Part shown: positions 18,001-25,179 of the stretch, one piece after another
How the letters are laid out: the number at the start of each line of letters is the position of its first letter
How positions within the stretch are numbered: position 1 is the stretch's first letter
DNA from: Segatella maculosa DSM 19339 = JCM 15638
GTDB taxonomy: Bacteria; Bacteroidota; Bacteroidia; Bacteroidales; Bacteroidaceae
Length of the DNA: 64,000 nucleotides
Assembly (NCBI RefSeq): GCF_000382385.1
Contig: NZ_KB908319.1
Span: 186,001-250,000, forward strand
Direction: 5' to 3'
The notes under the pieces: generated by a model
What the model was told of the DNA's origin: nothing
Databases searched by the model: none
Seen by the model: the letters and a program-made list of their open reading frames with translations, nothing else
Made by a program: the position numbers and the translations under genes

Positions 18001-19122
18001 GTTGCCCGAATTGTCCTCGACTATCGTGCAAACGTCGCCCAACGGGACGGTATGGAACATGGTTTCGCCCGGCGAACAATAGGCTGCACCGTTCTTATAG
18101 GTGCCCAACCAGAGCCCGCCCCGGCCATCGAGGCAGATACTTTGAATGGTATTGTCGGGCAAACTCTCCCTGCGTTCGCGCTCATATTGATAAACAACCG
18201 CGCTGTGGTCGGCGGGATTGAGGCACAACAAGCCGTCATGATCGGTCGCAATCCACAGACATCCCCGTGCATCGGTCTTTAAAGTCTTCGCAATAATGCC
18301 CGTGACGGGAAGCCGATAGCCCTGCGCCTGCAAGAAAGCATCGGCCGTTTCGAACCACCGATGGGCTGATGCGCTCCACACTTTGGTGTGTCCCGTATAG
18401 GTAACCCACAAGTTCCGGCCGCGGTCCACGTGGATTGAATAATACCGATGCCGTCCATTGCTCCGCTGTTTCAACTCATTGTTCACCCAAAGCACCCTAC
18501 CCTGCCGGCCATCTGCCTTCACTATCGTCCCATCGGCATATACCATAAAGACGCAATCCTTGTCGTCTGCCATGTCAGAGACCGTACCTTTCGGCAGTTT
18601 TCGGCCGCCCTTGCCTTGCAATGAGAACAAAATCGCCATCTTGTTTCGTACATTATAATAATAAACCCTATGCCCGTAGACGGCAATCCACATGTTCTTC
18701 CGCCCGTCAATCTTTACATAGTAAGGCGTTCCCTGCATTCCTTTGGAAGCCATCCATTGGTTCAAGTGCGAATCGAAGCGACTTTCGCTCCTGATGAACC
18801 TGCAATAGCCCGCAGCCGTATGTAACCAAAGGTTGGTTTCAATGTCTTCCTGAACGTTGTCCACTACATTGTTAGGCAACGACTGCTCATCACCCGCCTT
18901 ATTAAAGTAATTGCTGAAGCGAAACCCGTCAAAACGGTCGAGCCCCGACTGGGTTCCCAGCCAGATATAGCCTTTCGAGTCTTCGAAGACGCTGTTCACC
19001 TGACCGTTGGACAGGCCTTCCCGAATGCCCAACCGATGGAACATCAATGCGTTTTGCGCCGGTAATGCCGGACATAACGACCATTTTAAGAGCAAAAGGA
19101 CAAAGAGAAAAAGACGCTTCAT
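15064..19122 (-). CDS. Hybrid two-component sensor/AraC-type regulator (HTCS)
   Basis: Single-chain sensor and regulator of 1352 residues, the type that switches polysaccharide loci in Bacteroidetes by sensing an oligosaccharide in the periplasm. Order: signal peptide (about 1-22), periplasmic beta-propeller repeats (about 25-690; GYIWLGTQSGLDRF, GSLWFGSFDGGLSRY), Y_Y_Y domain (about 700-790), one membrane helix (about 795-815), histidine kinase with H-box VSHELRTPLS, ATPase domain with DTGKGIADADK and GSGIGLSLVKK, receiver domain (LLVVDDSEE, phospho-Asp in LCDAVMPRMDG, KPFDM) and AraC DNA-binding domain (SVSEIAYQVGFNNPRYFSRY). Key residues all look intact. It follows the GH5 gene of locus 1 and likely controls susC there. 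GC falls from the kinase half to the sensor half. Confidence 0.92.
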   Translation of the reverse strand: MKRLFLFVLLLLKWSLCPALPAQNALMFHRLGIREGLSNGQVNSVFEDSKGYIWLGTQSGLDRFDGFRFSNYFNKAGDEQSLPNNVVDNVQEDIETNLWLHTAAGYCRFIRSESRFDSHLNQWMASKGMQGTPYYVKIDGRKNMWIAVYGHRVYYYNVRNKMAILFSLQGKGGRKLPKGTVSDMADDKDCVFMVYADGTIVKADGRQGRVLWVNNELKQRSNGRHRYYSIHVDRGRNLWVTYTGHTKVWSASAHRWFETADAFLQAQGYRLPVTGIIAKTLKTDARGCLWIATDHDGLLCLNPADHSAVVYQYERERRESLPDNTIQSICLDGRGGLWLGTYKNGAAYCSPGETMFHTVPLGDVCTIVEDNSGNLWCGTNDRGIVVYDPSTGSRRWFRAAQTGLGSDIVVSSTVGKDGSLWFGSFDGGLSRYKNGHFTAYRATGGKGELANDNVWALETDAEGNIIIGTLGGGLQVMNPQTGRFVTYNTHNSGLSSDFILSLSFDAQGNIVMAHEKEYSVLNVRTHKIIKYDKMRSGRRFAVSSINQLLVDTRGLLWNAASSGLSVYDLQTDRVEEVSLFAGVRGVAACSVVEDAAHSLWVATDKGISHVVPARENGVWSFFVTNYSDTEGLQSRQFNSRAICLCRNGNVVVGGQDGIDILPPQRGRNYAYPAKALFSGLLIFNEPLRVGDAYSGRVILNEELHDGGELTLAHSENAFTIQLASDAIKIPNKSRFLYRLKGFDDKWLLTADGMPAVTFTNLSAGSYTLEVKVVNADGTQSSEVSRLNIRIRPPFYLSTWAFLGYMLLVMLLCYYVSRVLIRRAHDRLMLEQVRREAEQARRLDRMKLDFFANVSHELRTPLSLILSPLSALIGKEQDETKKRKLQLMLRNGSRLLGLVNQVLDFRKLDEDYRRLTLVTGDVVEFVRVICQTFDELMEKPVSLTFYSSVETLMMPFDDDKLRKVMNNLLSNAYKFTPEGGRIDVALRLVPRQEAGPAQEDRLEVKVSDTGKGIADADKAHVFERFYQAPGTAEDDAKGSGIGLSLVKKFVEMHGGSVSVADNPGGGSVFIFYLPVRNVPSMPREVPDVAAQTQDTTAPPPAESPRHDLLVVDDSEEFLAFMAEELSAKFNVRVAHDGTEALERVAERRPDAILCDAVMPRMDGHALCKALKDDRNTAPIPFIMLTARASDANGLEELRAGADDYIAKPFDMELLELRIRNLIKWHEGPQNSRIEPKIRQMDITSMDEKLVKAATDYIEDHLSDADISVETLSASLGMSRVQLYKRLTAVTGITPSEFIRNIRLRHAEQLLRKSQRSVSEIAYQVGFNNPRYFSRYFAEMYGLTPSQYKSRFGK

Positions 19123-19149
19123 GCCATGAACAAAAGATTAAGACTGTCA

Positions 19150-19180
19150 CAAAGTTAGCGTTTTTCCATAGCATCAACAA
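19150..19180 (-). promoter_or_regulatory. Promoter of the HTCS gene
   Basis: Read on the minus strand: TTG (19180-19178), 20 bases, TAACTTTG (19157-19150), followed after about 27 bases by the ATG. The regulator therefore seems to have its own promoter, separate from the sus operon. Confidence 0.65.
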
Positions 19181-19259
19181 GTTTTCCGTCCGTTTTTTCC
19201 ATATGAAGTCCGTCACCAGATTATCAAATCCGGGCCGGGAACCCTGCCAATTTGCCGAA

Positions 19260-19289
19260 TGTAGGGACGCACGACTCGTGCGTCCGCTC
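19260..19289. repeat. Family A palindromic repeat, single end
   Basis: TGTAGGGACGCACGACTCGT and its continuation GCGTCCGCTC match the family A end. A body-like sequence follows (GACAGTTGATGAGTAAACAA, then GCGAACAAGTTGATTG), but no second palindrome closes it before the family B copy at 19401. Confidence 0.75.
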
Positions 19290-19400
19290 GCATTGTAATT
19301 GACAGTTGATGAGTAAACAAGCGAACAAGTTGATTGTTCCGCACCAAGCGAGCGCGCGAACTACGCGAACCTGCTTTCCAATATCAGCCATATTGCAGTC

Positions 19401-19492
19401 CAATCTCAGCCATATTGCGCGGTAAAATGGGTGAGATTGCACGGCAATATGGCTGGGATTGAAATGCAAGGTGTAAGCCGTTGAGTATCAGT
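19401..19492. repeat. Family B palindromic repeat, copy 3, with conserved tail
   Basis: Arms CAATCTCAGCCATATTGC (19401-19418) and GCAATATGGCTGGGATTG (19444-19461), one mismatch. A tail of about 31 bases follows (GCAAGGTGTAA, then GTTGAGTATCA), also seen beside copies 4 and 5. Confidence 0.8.
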
Positions 19493-19500
19493 TTAAGGCA

Positions 19501-19616
19501 TGTAGGGACGCATGGCCCATGCGTCCGCTCGCATTTCATTTGACTGTTGACAAATAAACAAGCGAACAAGTTGATTGTTCCGCGCTGAGCGGACGCACGA
19601 ACCGTGCGTCCCTACA
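19501..19616. repeat. Complete 116-bp family A element
   Basis: Left end TGTAGGGACGCATGGCCCAT (30 bases, to 19530) and right end 19587-19616 are inverted copies of each other, and each is also a palindrome by itself. Both finish outward in TGTAGGG. The body matches the 87-bp unit at 5653. The layout resembles a short non-coding mobile element, with no transposase nearby. From 19660 to 19722 there is low-complexity sequence made of TTCAAAG-like words. Confidence 0.8.
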
Positions 19617-19746
19617 TACCTCTTGCCCGCAAATCATTCTGCCATTCGGTTAATCCTAAAGTTCAATGTTCAAAATTCAAAGTTCAAAGTCCTCAAAGTT
19701 CAACGTTCAAAGTCAAAGTCGCTCCATCTCTATCTCGGCTACTTCG

Positions 19747-21474
19747 TCATCTCACGGCGGCCACACCTTCCTTGATTCCCTGCATTGCGGGCGTTCCCCA
19801 AACCGTTTGTGTGGCCCGATTGATAATGGTCATGTTCGGAAAACTGCACACATTGATGTCCCATGCAAAGGGAACGATGCCGCGTTCGCCGGCATATTGG
19901 AACACAGTTTTGTACCAATGCTTCAGCGTGGCATTGAAAGTGGCATCGTCTTTCTGCCAGTTAGCACCGCATTCACCGATGATAACCGGGATTTTCTTAT
20001 CCATAAAGGTCGTCTTGAGCTTGTCGAATTGCACCTTAACGCTGTTGGTATCGGTCCAAGTTTCTGTGGCTCCGCTGGTGAAATTCCATGGGTCATAGTA
20101 GTGAACTTCAACCATCAAGCGGTCAGTCTTGGTGTCATTGGGCATCTGAAGATAGCTGCAAGTGGAGTTAATGTCAGTAGATGGACCTTGAACCACCAGC
20201 ACACGCGACGCATTATTGCCTCCCGTGACCCGCACGGCGTCTACGAAAGCCTGATTATACCGTTGCAGTATCGGGGTCAACGCTTGGTGATGGCCGTGGA
20301 AGAGCTTGTATTCTTGGAACGGTTCGTTGAGTCCTGCAAAGAGAACGTGCTCATCATAGTCTTTGAAAGCAAGGGCGATGTTGGTCCAAAGCTTCTTCAA
20401 CTGCGCTGTTTTCGCCGTGATGGTGGCCTCATCTACAGCTTGGAAATGGTCGCGGGAGCTGCTGAAGCCGTCCACTTCGAGCCAACCTCCGTCCCAATGG
20501 TCGTTGATGAGCACGTAAAGACCGTCGGCAACGCAATAGTTCACAATCTCTTTCACGCGGTTCAGCCACTGTTCGTCGATGGTCATTCGGGCCTTATCGG
20601 TAAGGTGTCCCATCACCCATGCAATCGGAAGACGCACACTTTTGAAGCCTTGTGCCTTTACTTCGCCGATGATTTTCTGCGATGTCTTTGTGCTTTGCCA
20701 TGCCGTTTCGGCCGCCAGACCGCCTTTATTGGTGAAATTGTTGGCCAAGTCGCCGGCCTCAAGCGTGTTGCCTAAGTTCCAACCGGGATACATCAAGGCA
20801 GCCAATTCCATGGCAGAAAGCGACATGTTTCCGGCCTTGCCTGCCGATTGCGCTATGGTAACGGCCTCGGTCAGGCTGACATCGCCCTTTGAAAGGGTGA
20901 AACTGACCGTCGAAGTGCGTGCCGTTCCCACGTTTTTGCTTACATGGAACCGATGAAGATAGGCCTTCATGTTGGCCCGAGAGCCTTTCGTTTCGCTGAT
21001 CCATTCGGCACCAAGCGTCACCGTATAGGGCGCATTGGCCTGCAATGTCACCTCGATATCGCCGCCATCGGCCCCGACATTCAGCGTTTTCGCAGACTTT
21101 ATGACCAAACCTTCAGTGGAAAGCTGCGTCACGGTGACCGTTTTTGTCTCGCCACCGACGCTGATTGAGACCTTGGCCGTGCGGTCATTGAAGGCCGTGT
21201 TAGCCTCGGTTGCGAACTGATATTTATAAACCGTTTTCGAGGTTGACGGCTGTGGCGTGATTTTCAGCCAGCTTTCAGACGACGAAATCGAGGGCGTTGC
21301 AGCCCCACGCACATAAAACAACGCTTCACCTCCTGATTTTGCAAACTGCAATTCGGCCTTCGACAGTGTGAACGTCGTGTTTACCGAAGGTTTGTCTTCG
21401 TCTTTCGTGCAAGCCGAAAAGGCCAGCATGGTGAACGTCATCAGCAACAATGACAATAATTTTATTCTTTTCAT
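19747..21474 (-). CDS. GH5 family endoglucanase-type lipoprotein with two BACON domains
   Basis: Predicted surface or periplasmic endo-glycanase of 575 residues. Lipoprotein signal with lipobox LAFSAC (Cys22). Two BACON-like beta domains follow (about 32-118 and 120-215; GGETKTVTVTQL marks the end of the first), then a GH5 barrel (about 225-570) with LGNTLEAG, SVRLPIAW, INDHWDGGW, acid/base E384 in LNEPF and nucleophile E501 in IIGECGANW. GH5 hydrolyses beta-linked glucans, mannans or xyloglucan; the exact target cannot be read here. Last gene of the locus 1 operon, 103 bases after the severed end of the upstream lipoprotein gene. The resemblance to BACON-carrying Bacteroides GH5 enzymes supports surface glycan cleavage. 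Confidence 0.9.
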   Translation of the reverse strand: MKRIKLLSLLLMTFTMLAFSACTKDEDKPSVNTTFTLSKAELQFAKSGGEALFYVRGAATPSISSSESWLKITPQPSTSKTVYKYQFATEANTAFNDRTAKVSISVGGETKTVTVTQLSTEGLVIKSAKTLNVGADGGDIEVTLQANAPYTVTLGAEWISETKGSRANMKAYLHRFHVSKNVGTARTSTVSFTLSKGDVSLTEAVTIAQSAGKAGNMSLSAMELAALMYPGWNLGNTLEAGDLANNFTNKGGLAAETAWQSTKTSQKIIGEVKAQGFKSVRLPIAWVMGHLTDKARMTIDEQWLNRVKEIVNYCVADGLYVLINDHWDGGWLEVDGFSSSRDHFQAVDEATITAKTAQLKKLWTNIALAFKDYDEHVLFAGLNEPFQEYKLFHGHHQALTPILQRYNQAFVDAVRVTGGNNASRVLVVQGPSTDINSTCSYLQMPNDTKTDRLMVEVHYYDPWNFTSGATETWTDTNSVKVQFDKLKTTFMDKKIPVIIGECGANWQKDDATFNATLKHWYKTVFQYAGERGIVPFAWDINVCSFPNMTIINRATQTVWGTPAMQGIKEGVAAVR

Positions 21475-21577
21475 ACGCTTTTTCTTATTCTGTTTTTTCC
21501 TTAAACAACCCCTCTCGGCCTCTTTCTTTCCACTTATCGTTCATAAGATGCATGGAAATCGCCAAGAAAAGGCATAG

Positions 21578-21793
21578 TCAGTTGACATTGTCGGCATCAA
21601 AATCGATGCGCAAGACGCTCGCTTTCAACTTCGAAACATCGACAAGATCGGTTGCCAAATCCTTGATATCGATGCAGAACACCTTGGCCCCTTCGGCCGC
21701 AGCAGCAGTCTCCATAAACACTTTATAGGTGCCGTCGCCCGTTACTTTGGCGTCATATTTGTCGCCCGAAAGGCTGCTCCAATGGCTTGGGTC
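21578..21793 (-). pseudogene. Severed C-terminal 71 codons of the surface lipoprotein
   Basis: Reading on in the same frame past the TGA at 21794-21796 gives 71 sense codons before a second stop (21578-21580). They begin DPSHWSSLSGDKYDAK and end LRIDFDADNVN. The tail looks like the rest of the C-terminal beta domain of the gene upstream, because FADDS-stop-DPSHW reads naturally as FADDSWDPSHW with Trp in place of the stop. No start codon or ribosome site of its own is evident. Confidence 0.75.
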
Positions 21794-23257
21794 TCACGAA
21801 TCGTCGGCAAATTCCAGTCCGGCAATATGCTGATGTGGCGCAGATGGCTTCAGATTTCCATTGATTCCCGTCAGCTTAAAGGTGACAACCATGTTCTTTG
21901 AAAACTTGATTTGAGCCGGATTAACAGCCGGATGGGCCTTGGTTGCACCATATTCGTTATAGATTTCAATCCTTATGCGCCCATTATTTTCAAGGTCTCC
22001 AACGACAAGCCGGTCTGAAAGCGGCGTCAAATGAGGGCTCTTTCGCACGGAACGGACGCCCAATCCGAGGCTACGCAGGGAGAAACCGCTTGCCGCAGTG
22101 CCCGCTGTGAGCTTCAACGTGTGGCCGTAATCCTTGACAATGTCATAGCTGCTGGCCGTCCAATAAAGCCCTTCCGTGCCGGAATTATTCACGGTTTGGC
22201 CCTTGCGATAGCCCGTATAAGGCAGGAAGATGCTGTTGCCATTGGCGGCAATGAAGCGCATTCCCTTCACACCCTTCACGGTTTCTTCCTTCCGGGTGGT
22301 CTTGGCAATCAGTTCAGCCACCTGTTCTTCTGTCGGAATGGCCGATTTCAGGGAAGAAGGGCCATCGATATCGGCTGCCTTGACAATGTCGTTGCTGCCG
22401 TCAATCGGGTAATCGGACAGGTATTCGCTCTGTTTAAGGCCGGTAGGGTCGCCGAATGCGGCCAGCGCACCGGTCTCTTGCTCGGCCTCTGCACCGATAT
22501 TGCATTTCGCCCACATAACGGATAGGCCCAAGTCCACGTATTCCATCACCTGACTTGCGGTTTTGAAGCTCTTGGTTTCACCATAGATGAGTCCGTCGCC
22601 CAATTGGAAATAGGACGTATAGTAATAAGTTTTGCCCGGAACAAGCCCCGTCAAGCGCTGCGAGACCGAGTTGCGGGTAGACAAGATGGGGAAATCCACG
22701 CCGTTCCGCACGCCATCTTGCGTGGCAGAAAGCTTGAAACCGTAGTGCATTTCCGTTTCACCTTCGACCATGATGCCGTCAAGTCCTGTCGTCACGGCCT
22801 TGACCGTAACCTTCGTAGCCGTTATATCTGCCGCATCAGCCGTACCAATTCGGGCGTCAGTAGTGACGAAACGCTTCACCTCGCCATAGGAGGTCAGCTT
22901 CCCGGCCAGCGTGACATAGGTGGCATAATAATAGGTATTGCCTTTGGTTAGCCCCTGTAATGTTGTCGTCACAAGCCCGTCTGCGCCCATTGTTCCTTGC
23001 ACTTTGCTGCCAACGGCCTTGGGGTCGGGATCGGTTCCATATACGACTCCGACACTGTATGAGGCGGAATACTGTCTTGAAAGGTCGAACACACGTCCCG
23101 TGGTCGTGGCCGAAACGGCGGTAACAGTGGCACTTCCCGTTTCTACTTTCTTGATAATCGCATCTGTTGCCACGGAATAATCGTCATTGTCACCACAGGA
23201 AGACATGACGAAAAGCGAAGTCAGCAACACGATGCCTGCAATATCTCTTGGTTTCAT
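21794..23257 (-). CDS. Surface lipoprotein of locus 1, truncated by an in-frame TGA
   Basis: Lipoprotein of 487 residues (lipobox VMSSC, Cys21) in the position where sus-type operons encode surface glycan-binding proteins. Two fibronectin-III-like repeats (about 35-130 and 135-235) both contain a KGNTYYYATY or PGKTYYYTSY motif. A central domain (about 240-400; YVDLGLSVMWAKCNIGAEA, GLYWTASSYD) resembles the FISUMP/DUF1566-like domains common in Bacteroidetes. The C-terminal beta domain is cut at the TGA; the remaining 71 codons follow in frame, giving about 559 residues if read through. The product may lack a folded C-terminal domain, or the TGA may be a sequencing error or a natural mutation of TGG. 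It lies 40 bases after the preceding gene. Confidence 0.8.
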   Translation of the reverse strand: MKPRDIAGIVLLTSLFVMSSCGDNDDYSVATDAIIKKVETGSATVTAVSATTTGRVFDLSRQYSASYSVGVVYGTDPDPKAVGSKVQGTMGADGLVTTTLQGLTKGNTYYYATYVTLAGKLTSYGEVKRFVTTDARIGTADAADITATKVTVKAVTTGLDGIMVEGETEMHYGFKLSATQDGVRNGVDFPILSTRNSVSQRLTGLVPGKTYYYTSYFQLGDGLIYGETKSFKTASQVMEYVDLGLSVMWAKCNIGAEAEQETGALAAFGDPTGLKQSEYLSDYPIDGSNDIVKAADIDGPSSLKSAIPTEEQVAELIAKTTRKEETVKGVKGMRFIAANGNSIFLPYTGYRKGQTVNNSGTEGLYWTASSYDIVKDYGHTLKLTAGTAASGFSLRSLGLGVRSVRKSPHLTPLSDRLVVGDLENNGRIRIEIYNEYGATKAHPAVNPAQIKFSKNMVVTFKLTGINGNLKPSAPHQHIAGLEFADDS

Positions 23258-23297
23258 AGTTCTGTTTGTTTGTTAATCTATACTTAATGACGTTCCC

Positions 23298-25133
23298 TTA
23301 TGGCTCCATGACGTTGGCACCGCAGTCGAGCGTGACCTTAACAGTGACAACAACAGCGTCGGAGAAGTTGTAATATTGCTTGTCGTTTTTCGTGTCTCCC
23401 CACGGATTCACCAGATAACGACGCGCCGTAGAGTGGTCGTTGTCGGCCGTTCCACGGTTTATTGCCGTGTCATCAAACGGCACACTGTGGCCATCGACCT
23501 TGATACTGACAATCTTTACATCGCAGTTGTGGTGGTCTTTATACAATTTTGGAACGTCAAGATATACACCGTAGGCATCGGTCTGCTTACCTTTGAGCGT
23601 GAATGTATAATTCCCATCGGTCGTAATGAACGTGGGAGCGCTCGACATAGCATTAAATCCCGAGTCGAAGATGTAGAGTTTGCCCGTGTAACGCTTCACA
23701 TCGGCCGCTCCTTTCGTTTGTGCCACCCAATGATATCCCTGATATTGGAACCGTTGGCCTTGGTCGTCAACACACGATTTCCCTAACCAAAGATCTTTTA
23801 ATGCCCCGGAATAAGCATCAGTGGACACGGAAAGGACGCGCAGACTGTTGTCGGCATTCGCACTCATATTGAAGTTCGCCGCCAAGACCGTGTTGCCCAA
23901 TCCTTTAGAGAACGTGATGACACCCTCGTTGCTTAGCGTATAGGTGCCTTTCACTTGAGAACCATCGGGAGCCGTATAGGTGTAAGTGCGTGATTCGGCG
24001 TTCGTTCCGTAATAGATTACGAGTTTGGCGTCTTCAATTCCCGAGGCTGCCGTGAAAGTCAGGCCTTTTGGAGTGCCATCAAGATTGCAATAATCAAAAG
24101 CTGCACCTTGATCGTCTTTCGCCAACTTGTAGGTTATCTCCCGATTCGTGGGATTTTCAATCAAATTCTTCCAGCCTTCGATAAGCTTCGGCTGCACATC
24201 TGCGGTGCCAGTTCCCGGATTCGGTTTCCAATTATCCCAATATTCCTGCGAAACAAAATTGTAACACAGTCTGCAAGGCTTCTCGCTTGAGTTGTCACGC
24301 AAGGCAGCTATCTGCAAACGATCGTCATCTAAACCGAAAAGTGACAGGCCTGCACTCCAATTCGTCACTACACCATCGTGCCCGGAATTGTGTAATAACT
24401 GCGCATCACTGAAGGTTATCGTATGATTTTCCGTATCCAGCATGTAAGTTCCACGCATGGTTTTTCCCGTTTCGGCATTATAAACCGTCACATGTGCCCC
24501 ATCTTTCAGGTCGAACTCCATATATCCATAGTCCATGGGCCTCATCACCCAACCGTTTCCCGCAATGTCAGGGGTCCAATTCCAGCTGTCTCCGGCTATT
24601 TTTTGGCCCAACATCACACTGTTCCAATTGTCATCAACGCCCCAAAACCCCAAAGGTCCGGCCCATAAATCAGTGTGTTTCGTCACGGTGTTGGCATCGA
24701 TATCGAGTTTCCAACGCTTGGAATGGCCCACTCCACCACTGATTTTAGTCCACAAAGGGTCGTTGACAAAGCCGGCGAAGAAGTCTTTTACCGTGAAGGT
24801 TGCATACGGTCCCCACACGAAACCTCCGCGTGTCTCGGCTCCCATCCTTATTTTATAGGTGCCACTGAAGGGAATCTTCAATGTCACTTCGCTGCTTTGG
24901 TAACGTCCTTGAGGCGTATCCATGATGACAGCGTAGCCACTTGGCAACAAACTTTTCACGATAACGATATTCGGATTTGACACATCGTGCTTTATTTCAT
25001 AGGCAATACCTTCGACAAGGTCGTCGGATGACAAATCCTTTCCACCCAAACTGAAAGCATCGGGAGAGCAACCGGTCGCCAAAAGCATCATGACAACGAC
25101 TGCCAGCAAGTATATAGATTGTTTTGTCTTCAT
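23298..25133 (-). CDS. SusE/SusF-like outer-membrane lipoprotein
   Basis: Lipoprotein of 611 residues (MKTKQSIYLLAVVVMMLLAT then GC, Cys23) directly after susD, the place of SusE/SusF-type glycan-binding proteins. The frame is open 11 codons further upstream, but the ATG at 25133 opens the signal peptide and is preferred. The first 120 residues look like a PKD-like domain (SSEVTLKIPFSGTYKIRMG). Two similar beta domains follow: each has a (R/K)GTYxL stretch and ITFS (RGTYMLDTENHTITFS near 240; KGTYTLSNEGVITFS near 405), suggesting an internal duplication. The rest is beta-rich and aromatic, as in sugar-binding surfaces. Specificity is unknown. Confidence 0.78.
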   Translation of the reverse strand: MKTKQSIYLLAVVVMMLLATGCSPDAFSLGGKDLSSDDLVEGIAYEIKHDVSNPNIVIVKSLLPSGYAVIMDTPQGRYQSSEVTLKIPFSGTYKIRMGAETRGGFVWGPYATFTVKDFFAGFVNDPLWTKISGGVGHSKRWKLDIDANTVTKHTDLWAGPLGFWGVDDNWNSVMLGQKIAGDSWNWTPDIAGNGWVMRPMDYGYMEFDLKDGAHVTVYNAETGKTMRGTYMLDTENHTITFSDAQLLHNSGHDGVVTNWSAGLSLFGLDDDRLQIAALRDNSSEKPCRLCYNFVSQEYWDNWKPNPGTGTADVQPKLIEGWKNLIENPTNREITYKLAKDDQGAAFDYCNLDGTPKGLTFTAASGIEDAKLVIYYGTNAESRTYTYTAPDGSQVKGTYTLSNEGVITFSKGLGNTVLAANFNMSANADNSLRVLSVSTDAYSGALKDLWLGKSCVDDQGQRFQYQGYHWVAQTKGAADVKRYTGKLYIFDSGFNAMSSAPTFITTDGNYTFTLKGKQTDAYGVYLDVPKLYKDHHNCDVKIVSIKVDGHSVPFDDTAINRGTADNDHSTARRYLVNPWGDTKNDKQYYNFSDAVVVTVKVTLDCGANVMEP

Positions 25134-25179
25134 AATCATTCGTCTAAAAATGTTTATTCTATGCACTTATTTCACTGAT

